Positions 24,865-33,300 of a DNA stretch of 42,328 bases are shown one piece after another. How positions within the stretch are numbered: position 1 is the first letter of the stretch; each line of letters opens with the position of its first letter. The notes under the pieces were generated by a model. That model searched no databases. It was given only the letters and a program-made list of their open reading frames with translations, and had not been told where the DNA came from. Source of the DNA: Ktedonobacterales bacterium. GTDB taxonomy: Bacteria > Chloroflexota > Ktedonobacteria > Ktedonobacterales > Ktedonobacteraceae. Location: positions 1 through 42,328 of the forward strand of contig DAIDJF010000050.1 in NCBI GenBank assembly GCA_027451525.1. Direction: 5' to 3'. The position numbers and the translations under genes were made by a program.

Positions 24865-25881
24865 TCATATTTTAACATACAGATGGGATGCGCTATTGTA
24901 GCGATATAACGGATTACCCGGCTTGAATGTCAGTATGCCATTTTGCGCGGAAAGCCAGAGAAGAACTTGTGTGCCTGCCGCTTGGTGAATTGCGTAGTGC
25001 CAGTGATCAAGTGCGCCAGGGCCAGCGATAGCAAACATCCAGCTACCACCGTCATCATCAATAGTGTTGGGGAGAAGTTGATCACACGAGAGCGCATTAG
25101 CATCATGCGTGTTATCGACCTGAAAATCACAGGCACGCAAGCTCATGCCATTCAGCGAGGCTGTTGGGTCTGCATAGGGGTAGGTATCGAAGTTAGCGAC
25201 GTGCTTGCGAGCCATTGCAGCTTGCGCCCAAACCCACGAGCCAACCTGGATTGCTAACGTCGTCTGGACCAAGAGATGCACCTGTACCTGCGGAGCAATG
25301 CGCACTAAGAGCAAGCACCCATTCGAGCAATCAGGAGCCAGTTCTTGTGTAGGCACGGCAATCAATGGCGTGGGAACTACCTGCTGGGGACTTGCCGCCT
25401 CAATCTTGAGGACGACGCCACCAATGGCAACCAGCGGATATTGCGGCGAGAGCGTTAAGACCATGCCCGGTTGAAGAGCGTGGCAATCCTGACCGAGCGC
25501 GGCATCCAGAGCACGCACAGTCTCTGGGCGAGCATCAGTAAATATGCTGCCTGCATCCACCGTACGCATCTGATAGGTCAGAATACTATCACACGAATCA
25601 CCATTTTTCACCGTATAGAGGAGAGAACCAACCTGCGGCAACCGCGCGGGAAAGGCTGGCAACGGCGTAGGTGTTGCCGGGGCTGGTGGGCCTGACGTCG
25701 TGTAGACCAACTGCGTGAGCGACGATAGCGCGTTATGCCCCAAGCGCGTACCAAAGAGATACGCAGGAATAGCCAGCGCAACGAGTACAGGCAGCAACAA
25801 TAAAAGTTTCCAGGGGATCGCTGCCAATACAGTCTGCAAATGCTCCCGTGCAGTACTACGAGGATGAAATCGGCGTGCCAT
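24865..25881 (-). CDS. Membrane-anchored protein with LysM-like segment
   Basis: A 338-residue bitopic protein: basic N-terminus, one membrane helix (about 24-45), a Pro/Thr-rich linker (62-80), then an extracytoplasmic part. Residues about 88-145 (LYTVKNGDSCDSILTYQM ... LQPGMVLTLSP) follow the LysM pattern used to bind peptidoglycan-like glycans, though with an enlarged insert. The C-terminal half (200-338) has several cysteines and no family I recognise. It lies between the Ser/Thr kinase and the DUF402 gene on the same strand, with its own likely promoter at 25953-25981. Confidence 0.75.
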   Translation of the reverse strand: MARRFHPRSTAREHLQTVLAAIPWKLLLLLPVLVALAIPAYLFGTRLGHNALSSLTQLVYTTSGPPAPATPTPLPAFPARLPQVGSLLYTVKNGDSCDSILTYQMRTVDAGSIFTDARPETVRALDAALGQDCHALQPGMVLTLSPQYPLVAIGGVVLKIEAASPQQVVPTPLIAVPTQELAPDCSNGCLLLVRIAPQVQVHLLVQTTLAIQVGSWVWAQAAMARKHVANFDTYPYADPTASLNGMSLRACDFQVDNTHDANALSCDQLLPNTIDDDGGSWMFAIAGPGALDHWHYAIHQAAGTQVLLWLSAQNGILTFKPGNPLYRYNSASHLYVKI

Positions 25882-25952
25882 AACTGCTCTCTCCGCTCCT
25901 TATCTGCTTTGTATCTTTTTTCAAACAGGCAAAATTCTTCTATTCGGCCTGT

Positions 25953-25981
25953 ATTATAGCAGAGGAGCCGAGGGATGACCA
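25953..25981 (-). promoter_or_regulatory. Promoter of the LysM-like protein gene
   Basis: On the minus strand a perfect TATAAT (25953-25958) is preceded at 17 bp by TGGTCA (25976-25981), which matches the -35 consensus at four positions. It lies 71 nt upstream of the start codon. Confidence 0.55.
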
Positions 25982-26000
25982 TCAGTACCGTTTACAGATG

Positions 26001-26567
26001 TTATTCCGTATCTTTTTCAGCACCAGGCAATGCCTTCGTCAGCAAGGAGAGATGCTCCTCGCCCATCCAGAGCAATGGGAACCTATCCGCCTCAATAACC
26101 GTCATGACCTGATCTAGCACACGCCATGCCAGATCATACTCTAGCGTGGAAACCTGTCCCTGCTGTAAGGCCGCATCCAACTCGTCGGCATCTAATATGT
26201 AGATATCGCCATCGGGCGTGATATCCAGGTCCAGGTATAAATCTTCATACCAGAGTATTCCTTGCTCATCAAGCCAATGCCGTTTACAAATATCCAGATA
26301 CCAGCTTGCAATTTCGCCTTGTGCATCAAAAATAGTGGTCAGGGCATAGTGCATTCCTCGTGGGAAATGCTGTAACCAACGATAGCCCTTATCAGCCAGG
26401 CATACCGTTTTGCGCTCAGGTCTGCTGATAATCAGCGGTTCTATCACTTCATCCAGGCTCACGAGAGTCACATAGCCCGTAAATACATTCGTCTCCAGGT
26501 GTGTCATGGCAAAACGTTTGTGGGGCACACGAGACCATAGCAGACGATCGGCGCGTTTTTGTTTCAT
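26001..26567 (-). CDS. DUF402 / FomD-like protein
   Basis: A 188-residue protein of the DUF402 (FomD, Ntdp-like) family, whose studied members are metal-dependent hydrolases of nucleoside diphosphates or nucleotidyl phosphonates. Seen blocks: WYLDICKRHW (89-98), YEDLYLDLDITPDG (107-120) and the acidic ILDADELDAALQQG (124-137), which supply the metal-binding acids. The frame opens at 26606, but the ATG at 26567 overlaps the stop of the lyase gene as ATGA, so translation is coupled and the shorter start is likely. Its place at the end of a CoA-thioester operon is unexplained. Confidence 0.88.
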   Translation of the reverse strand: MKQKRADRLLWSRVPHKRFAMTHLETNVFTGYVTLVSLDEVIEPLIISRPERKTVCLADKGYRWLQHFPRGMHYALTTIFDAQGEIASWYLDICKRHWLDEQGILWYEDLYLDLDITPDGDIYILDADELDAALQQGQVSTLEYDLAWRVLDQVMTVIEADRFPLLWMGEEHLSLLTKALPGAEKDTE

Positions 26568-27505
26568 AACAACCCCGCGTGACGCGCAATTGCTAATTTT
26601 TTCCACTCGACACGCAAAACGGCCGCGTCAATCATTTGGTCGTCAATGACAATCGCCCCCAGACCTCCCTGCACATCGGCCTTTTCATACTCATCAATGA
26701 CATATTTCGCCCTGGCAATCTCTTCCGATGTGGGCGTGTAGACTTCGTGAATGATCTCGATCTGCGCGGGGTGAATAGCCCACTTGCCATCAAAACCCAT
26801 ACGTGCACCCATCTGCGCATCACGCCGACAGGCTTCATTGTCACGAATTGCTAACGTAACCCCATCCACAACGGTGACGCCTGCCGCACGGGCAGCCGTG
26901 ATACACTTGGCTTTCGCGTAATTGTAATAGAAAAACTGCTCCGCTCCCAATTCTTGCGCTCCGATATCACCCGCGAAATCGACCAGTCCAAAGATCAAAC
27001 CACCGACACGCGGCGTGGCCTTGGCAATCTGTTCGGCGTGTAACACGGCATCAGCCGACTCGATCAGGATTTCGAGCTTGATACGTCCAATCTCAAAGCC
27101 CATATTCTCTTCAATGCCCGTTAGCAGGCAATCTACAAACAGGATATCCTCTGGACCAGAGCATTTGGGCACAACCACCACATCAATATTGCGTCCAGCC
27201 GCTTCTACCACCTCTATCAGGTCGCGGTAGAAAAAGCGCGTGTGGATATTATTTGGCCGAAATGCACGTATCTTGCCCTTGAAATCTAACGTGTTCAAGG
27301 CCTCGATGACACTTTGCCGCGCCACCACCTTCTGCGATACCGCGCAAGCATCTTCAAGATCAAACATCACCTGATCGGCATTAGAAGTGGCCGCCTTCGC
27401 CATCATCTTGAGACTATGCCCCGGCACAGTCAATTCCGAACGGCGGACGACAAAGTCACGCGCCATCACCATCTGCGCCTTAGGCGGTTGAATATTGCCA
27501 CTCAT
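26564..27505 (-). CDS. CitE-like CoA-ester lyase (HpcH/HpaI aldolase superfamily)
   Basis: A 313-residue TIM-barrel lyase that cleaves a 3-hydroxyacyl-CoA. Family marks: VPGHSLKMMAKA (27-38), VMFDLEDA (46-53), Arg83 in RAFRPNN, IES (148-150), LVDFAGDIGA with Asp176, and GFDGKWAIHPAQI. Members include malyl-/beta-methylmalyl-CoA, citramalyl-CoA and HMG-CoA-type lyases; the sequence alone does not decide. The MaoC and acyl-CoA dehydrogenase neighbours favour a branched C5 or C6 CoA ester. It starts 3 nt after the MaoC gene and overlaps the DUF402 start. Confidence 0.9.
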   Translation of the reverse strand: MSGNIQPPKAQMVMARDFVVRRSELTVPGHSLKMMAKAATSNADQVMFDLEDACAVSQKVVARQSVIEALNTLDFKGKIRAFRPNNIHTRFFYRDLIEVVEAAGRNIDVVVVPKCSGPEDILFVDCLLTGIEENMGFEIGRIKLEILIESADAVLHAEQIAKATPRVGGLIFGLVDFAGDIGAQELGAEQFFYYNYAKAKCITAARAAGVTVVDGVTLAIRDNEACRRDAQMGARMGFDGKWAIHPAQIEIIHEVYTPTSEEIARAKYVIDEYEKADVQGGLGAIVIDDQMIDAAVLRVEWKKLAIARHAGLL

Positions 27506-27508
27506 TCT

Positions 27509-28024
27509 TTATTCACTCTCTTTCTGTCGCAAACGCGCCATTTTCTCATCCCATACACGTTGCTGCTCGGCAGCATAGCCAGCCGTAGGCACCATCACGC
27601 GCCGCTTAAATAATAGCACGCTCTCACCATGTTGATTGTAGGCAAGCGTTTCGACCGTCACAATCCCACGATCAGGCTTGCTACTCGACATTTTTTTGTC
27701 CAACACCGTCGTCTCAGCATAGATAGTGTCGCCATGAAACGTGGGCGCAAGATGACGAACCTGTTCAAATTCCAGATTGGCAATCGCTTTGCCGCTGACA
27801 TCCTCCACAGTCATGCCCAACACGATACTAAACACCAGCGTACCAACAACCACACGCTGCTTGAATTGCGTCTCCTCCGCATAGTTCGCGTCAATATGGA
27901 GCGGATGGTGATTCATCGTCAACATGCAAAACAGGGTATCATCATACTCAGTGATCGTGCGTCCAGGCCAGTGCTTATAGATAGCTCCAACCTCAAACTC
28001 TTCAAACGTGCGTCCAAACTGCAT
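27509..28024 (-). CDS. MaoC-family enoyl-CoA hydratase (MeaC/Rv2499c-like)
   Basis: A 171-residue single hot-dog protein. The hydratase 2 block is MNHHPLHIDANYA (about 53-65): the catalytic His is present, while the usual Asp position of DxNPxH is Asn, as I recall for the mesaconyl/itaconyl-type single-domain branch. Later blocks ANLEFEQVRHLAPTFHGDT and GIVTVETLAYNQHG also fit that branch. Single-domain length argues against the two-domain mesaconyl-CoA hydratase of the 3-hydroxypropionate cycle. It lies between the acyl-CoA dehydrogenase (40 nt) and the lyase (3 nt) and probably hydrates the enoyl-CoA that the former makes. Confidence 0.88.
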   Translation of the reverse strand: MQFGRTFEEFEVGAIYKHWPGRTITEYDDTLFCMLTMNHHPLHIDANYAEETQFKQRVVVGTLVFSIVLGMTVEDVSGKAIANLEFEQVRHLAPTFHGDTIYAETTVLDKKMSSSKPDRGIVTVETLAYNQHGESVLLFKRRVMVPTAGYAAEQQRVWDEKMARLRQKESE

Positions 28025-28064
28025 ACACTTGTGACCTCTTTATGTTTCTATGCGAACATTCCTC

Positions 28065-29222
28065 TTAAATACTATGTTGCTGCAAAAGATGACGCGCAAT
28101 GATTAACCGCTGTATCTCGCTCGTGCCCTCACCGACCAGCATAAAAGGCGCATCGCGATAATAGCGTTCAACATTAAATTCTTTAGTATAGCCAAAGCCG
28201 CCAAAGATACGCATGGCCTCTAACGTCACTTCCTGGCACATCTCGGAGGCAAACAGTTTTGCCATCCCCGCTTCAAGATCACAACGTTCGCCACGATCTT
28301 TCTTTGCCGCTGCCTTCTGCAAGAGTAGACGCGCCGCCTCAATCTTTGTCGCCATATCCGCCAGTTTGAGCTGAATAGCCTGATGCTGCGCGATAGGCTT
28401 GCCAAAGGTCTCACGCTGTTGCGCGTACTTAATCGCGTCGTTGAACGCCGCCTGCGCAAGACCAACCGCACGGGCCGCGACATTGATCCGTCCAACCTCC
28501 AGACCACCCATAGCCTGCTTAAAACCATCACCCTCGTGACCGCCAAGCAGATGAGTAGCCGAGACACGCACCTCGTTGAAAATCAGTTCCGCCGTATCGA
28601 CGCCTTTGTAGCCCAATTTCTCAAAGGTTCGCCCCACGCTCAGGCCGGGTGTTCCCTTCTCAACGAGAAAGATACTCATCCCGCGATAGGGTGGCTGAAC
28701 CTGCAGATCGGTACGCGCCAGCACAGCAAAAATACTGGCATTAACCCCATTGGTGACCCAGAGCTTGGCCCCATTGAGCAGATAGTCATCACCTGTGCGC
28801 GTCGCAACCATCGCAATGGCCTGCACGTCGCTTCCAGCATTGGCCTCAGAAAGGCAGAGGCCTCCACGTTGCTCGCCTTGTGCCATGCGTGGGAGAAAAT
28901 ACTGTTTTTGCGCTTCCGTTCCATAGGTCGCGATCATATGCGCAACCAGCACATGCGTGTTGACAATCCCACTTAAACTCATCCAGCCACGTGCCAGTTC
29001 CTCAACAATCTGCACATAGGTCTGAAAATCGAAACCCAGGCCACCGTAAGCTTCGGGGATAGTGGCACTAAACACGCCGAGGGTTTTGAGCTTTTCAATC
29101 AACTCAAGAGGATAGGTATCGTGTGCCTCCAGCTCGTGGACAACGGGCAGAACTTCACGCGCGACAAAGCGTCGCACCTCCGCAATGACCATCTCTTTCT
29201 CTGCATCGAGGGCTGACTCCAT
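28065..29222 (-). CDS. Acyl-CoA dehydrogenase
   Basis: A 385-residue FAD flavoprotein that oxidises an acyl-CoA to the 2-enoyl-CoA and passes electrons to ETF. Seen: the CLSEANAGSDV block (about 127-137), LWVTNG, RETFGKPIAQHQAIQ, and the catalytic Glu365 in LVGEGTSEIQR near the C-terminus, the position used by short-chain acyl-CoA dehydrogenases. Chain length and substrate are not decided; isovaleryl-, methylsuccinyl- or short-chain substrates are all possible. It is the first enzyme gene of the minus-strand CoA operon, 56 nt downstream of lysR. Confidence 0.93.
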   Translation of the reverse strand: MESALDAEKEMVIAEVRRFVAREVLPVVHELEAHDTYPLELIEKLKTLGVFSATIPEAYGGLGFDFQTYVQIVEELARGWMSLSGIVNTHVLVAHMIATYGTEAQKQYFLPRMAQGEQRGGLCLSEANAGSDVQAIAMVATRTGDDYLLNGAKLWVTNGVNASIFAVLARTDLQVQPPYRGMSIFLVEKGTPGLSVGRTFEKLGYKGVDTAELIFNEVRVSATHLLGGHEGDGFKQAMGGLEVGRINVAARAVGLAQAAFNDAIKYAQQRETFGKPIAQHQAIQLKLADMATKIEAARLLLQKAAAKKDRGERCDLEAGMAKLFASEMCQEVTLEAMRIFGGFGYTKEFNVERYYRDAPFMLVGEGTSEIQRLIIARHLLQQHSI

Positions 29223-29278
29223 GAAAACAGGCTCCTTTGCAAATCTGCTATCATCATCTGTACAAAACTATCGCGCTA

Positions 29279-30226
29279 CTAGCTGTGACTGGCAACCTCC
29301 CGTTTCACAACACTAAACTCATTATGGGACACGAGTTCAGAATGTTGGAGGATAAATGCCTTGAAGGCGCGCGCGGTAGCAGAGAGATTTTTCTCCTTTA
29401 GATGAACAAGCCGCCACTGGCGCATGAGCGGAAAACCCTCAACGTCCAGAATAACAAGCCGATTGGTCTCTATCTCCATATCGAGGGCTACACGCGAGAT
29501 CAATGCAATGCCCAAGCCAGCAGCCACGCCTTGCTTGATCGCACTATTATTTCCCACCTGCATACTCACAAGTAGCGGGAAACCGGCATCACGGAAGGCC
29601 CCCTCAAGTGCAGAGCGGGTTCCTGAACCCAATTCGCGCAAAAGAAAATGTTCACGGGCCAGCTCGGAGAACGGAATATTCGGGCAACCAGCAAGCCGAT
29701 GCGTGGGGGGTGCGACAACAACTAACTCGTTGAGCGCAAATGGAGCCGCAAAAACAGGCACATCCGCAGGAATTTTGCTCATAAATGCCATATCTATGCG
29801 GTTATTCGTCAATTCTTCAATCAGTGGTGATGGGTTAATCACCTCTAACGTAATATCGACCTTTGGGTACAGTTGACGAAACAGCCCAAGCAGACGTGGA
29901 ATAACATAGGTTCCTACCGTTGTATCCGCCCCTACACTCAAACGCCCTGAGTGGGGACTTGCCAGCGCGTTCATGGTATCCAACGTCTCTTCTATCAATG
30001 AAAAAATCTTTTGACTATACAGATAGAGTTCTTCACCCGCTTGCGTCAAATGCGTCTTGCGCCCAATCTTATCAAACAATTTAACGCCCAGTGACTGCTC
30101 TAGCTGATGAATTTGAGCGGAGACGGCCGGTTGACTGAAATGTAGCTCGTCAGCAGCACGCACAAAGCTACAATGTTTCGCAACGATCTGGAAAGTTGCA
30201 AGTTGATGCAGGTTAATTGTTCGCAT
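29279..30226 (-). CDS. LysR-family transcriptional regulator (CbbR/CysB-like)
   Basis: A 315-residue regulator. The winged helix-turn-helix occupies about 4-63 (FVRAADELHFSQPAVSAQI). The effector domain starts with SVGADTTVGTYVIPRLLG, the pattern common in CbbR-like members, and has the two-lobed length of the family. GGGGG lies 4 nt before the ATG. Unlike most LysR genes it is not divergent from its likely target; it precedes the CoA operon on the same strand, so it may be co-transcribed with it and may also control the divergent gene at 30388. Confidence 0.93.
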   Translation of the reverse strand: MRTINLHQLATFQIVAKHCSFVRAADELHFSQPAVSAQIHQLEQSLGVKLFDKIGRKTHLTQAGEELYLYSQKIFSLIEETLDTMNALASPHSGRLSVGADTTVGTYVIPRLLGLFRQLYPKVDITLEVINPSPLIEELTNNRIDMAFMSKIPADVPVFAAPFALNELVVVAPPTHRLAGCPNIPFSELAREHFLLRELGSGTRSALEGAFRDAGFPLLVSMQVGNNSAIKQGVAAGLGIALISRVALDMEIETNRLVILDVEGFPLMRQWRLVHLKEKNLSATARAFKAFILQHSELVSHNEFSVVKREVASHS

Positions 30227-30275
30227 CTGGCCCCCATGACGATAGGAATGTCCTCACGCATATAAAATTTATCTC

Positions 30276-30301
30276 TTCTATGATAGTACTATTCAATAGA
30301 A
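30276..30301. promoter_or_regulatory. Nested palindrome in the lysR / propeller-gene gap
   Basis: ATAGTACTAT (30283-30292) is a perfect palindrome flanked by TCTAT (30277-30281) and ATAGA (30296-30300). It lies in the 161-bp divergent gap, 50 to 75 nt upstream of lysR, where LysR proteins usually bind. No strong promoter boxes are seen on either strand. Confidence 0.4.
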
Positions 30302-30387
30302 AGATGTCAATAACTTTCACATTTGCCGATGGTTTGATATAGTAAGAAACCGATAAGGACAGCAATGTAACAGAAAGACCTGGAGTT

Positions 30388-33300
30388 ATGCCTGAACAGC
30401 CACTTCCGTTTTTCATTGATGAAACACCATCTAGCGCACACGCAACACAAGAACAGGACGGGAATCCTCTCACTGAAGATACCACGTCAGACGTAATAGA
30501 ACAAACCGCAAAGATGCCGCGCCTACGCTTACCTGCACCAGTGTTGGATACTGACGCCCCCTCTGTGAGTCAGTCAGCACGTAACGCACAACAAGCAGAG
30601 GTGGAGTTTGTGGAGGATGAACTTGAACTCACAGCAAAGATACCCGCACTGTCACGCCGCCCCCTTCCACTGCCCATAGAGAACCAGGATACCCCCCTCG
30701 CGCTTTCACATGTAGCCACAACATCTGAGCCTATGCTGCCAGAACTTCTACCTGACACGCTTCAAACACCCGCGCCAGCAACCGATAGAAAGGCTATGCA
30801 GCAACCTTCATTGCCACTAGCCAGCACTCAGCAACCTTCTTCGCACGGTATGCACGAAAATTTCTCAACCTATGCCCCATCGACCCACGAAGTCGCAGAT
30901 TATACCGACTTCTCAGAGATTGATATTTATTTCGTTGATCTTATCGCGGTAGAGATACTGACAGATACGCATATTCAAACAGAGGATGAAACACGCCCCA
31001 CAGCAGAAGTCAGGCAGGCACCAGCAGATGAACTCAGGAATAGGCTAGCGGTTATCGAGACCGAAAATGACGAAATACACCCTGAGAGTGTGATAGAAGC
31101 AGAAGAGACAACAGCCCAAGAAACCGCTATTGCAGTACACGATGAGCCTGATACGATTGTCGAAGTAGTCAAAGAGGAGGAGGATGTCGATGAGCAAACA
31201 CCCCCTGTTGAGCAGAACGCGATACCTGAGCCAGCCCAGGAGAGAGCAGAACAGCCTGAAGAGGACCTTATTTCACCTTCTACCTTATCTAGCGTAGATC
31301 ATCCTACTGATACACCCGTTATTGAAGACATCATCAATGAACCTCTCCCCGTATCGCTTCTAGAGGAGACTACAACATCTCTCGCGGAAGAACAGATAGA
31401 TGCATTTACTGACGCTACGGCATCTACGGAAGACAGTGCCGCCCCCATTGCTGAACAGTTGGACGAAGCCCCTGCTGCTATACCGATCGTCACGGCTACC
31501 GATACTTCAGAGATACCCGCTAAGGCTGAGGATGATAACGTATCGGACAGCATCATCACGCCACCAATAGAAGCAGAGGGAGAGGCATCCAGTGACGCGC
31601 CTCCCATCGCCAATGTTGTAACGGAACCAACACTACCCATCAGTGAGGCACCACAAGCCCAGGAAGAAGCACAAGTACACGTAGAGCATACACAGATCGC
31701 TGTGACGGAAAAGAGAGAAGAGGAGCATGAAGACGAACCCATCGTTGTTGCTGAGACGCCGCGCCCACTGATACACGATGAGGCAACGGATATCCCAGTC
31801 ACGCCTGCCCCTGTCTATCAGTCTTACCGTCCCTATCAATCCACCGTTCCTGGCACACCACAACCTGACAATGGCCCCATCTGGCAACAATGGCTTACGC
31901 TGACACGCCCGTACTGGCGACCTCTCGTCTCCGTGCTACTTGCAGGTATTTTACTGGTGAATACACTCCTGCTCTGGACCAACCTCGCCAGCCCACATCT
32001 CTTTCTTTATGCCCTCGATCCTCTAAATGGAACCATTACCAGCCAACAGGACTTGGGTAGCACACAAGATGGGAGATCATTTACCACACCCGTCTACGGC
32101 TCGTCTACCACGTTCGTCGGGACACATTCTTCAGCAGGACAGGACGCCCAAGACCTCTTTTCTTTTAATGGCACATCGCTTTCTACGCATACCAGCATTG
32201 CCAGTTCGTTCGGCGAGCAGGCACTGAGCATCACGCCAACGGGGCAATTGCTCATTGAGGGCACACAAGGTCTACACGTTATGAATGCGCAAGGGCAACT
32301 GCTTTGGCAAATACAAGGCGCACAACCTGCACTTGGCACACACCCTTTTTATCCTGCAAGTGACACACAACATATTTATACGGTAGAATCGCTGGCTCAT
32401 GAACAGGTAGCCGCTTACGATCTCCAAACGGGCACACGACGTTGGACGCAGACCCTCCATGATACGCTAGCATACGCGCCACCATTTTTACTCACTGGCG
32501 ACACGCTCTATATTGCTAGCGATCATACTATCTATGCACTGAATAAACAAAATGGCTCAGTGCGCTGGCACACAAGCGATGTGGCACGGACATTGCTCAT
32601 GAATGATGCCACCCAGGGTCAACTGCTGGCGGTGGGAGCACAGGGAGTGAGTGCCTTCGATACCACGAGTGGGACACGTCTCTGGACCTTCACAGGCCAA
32701 CCTGACAGCACGCTAACAACCGCCCAATTCTATCAGGCTACGCTTGCCAATGTCAGCCTACAGGTCACACAGCCGACGCAAACGACACCAGTTATCTATA
32801 CAACAGGTATTGTTTGGAATATGCTCCAGGGACGTGAACAGGTCTGGCTGTATGCTATCAACGCAACTAATGGACAACCACTCTGGTCACAACATATTGC
32901 CACCAGCGCACTCAGCGCGGATGCGGCACGCACGTTGCAACCCTTAGCCGACATGACACACGGCCTCGTCATTGTACAGCAACAGGCGGACGGCACCAGT
33001 CAACAAGTCACCGCTTACGATGCAGTGAAAGGCACTACACGTTGGCAAACAATAATTACTGGTGGCAACTTTGCGGCTCATGCACTTATCGAGCTTCCTA
33101 ACGGACCAGTACTGCTATTCACATCCATCTTCAGTCACACAACCACGCTATTCACGTTTTCCTTAACACGCCTGTTTATGCTGCTCTTACTACTCTTCAG
33201 TGTTTTAGGGCTACTCGCAATCTGGTTTTACCCGCTCACAACCGGGAGAACGCGCCTGCTCTCCCTGCAAAAACGCTTTACGGCACAACTACAGCAAAGC

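Noticed and set aside
26564..29222. A complete 3-hydroxypropionate bicycle or ethylmalonyl-CoA locus
   Set aside because: Only three enzyme families match, the MaoC protein is single-domain and short, and no carboxylase, mutase or crotonyl-CoA reductase gene is near.
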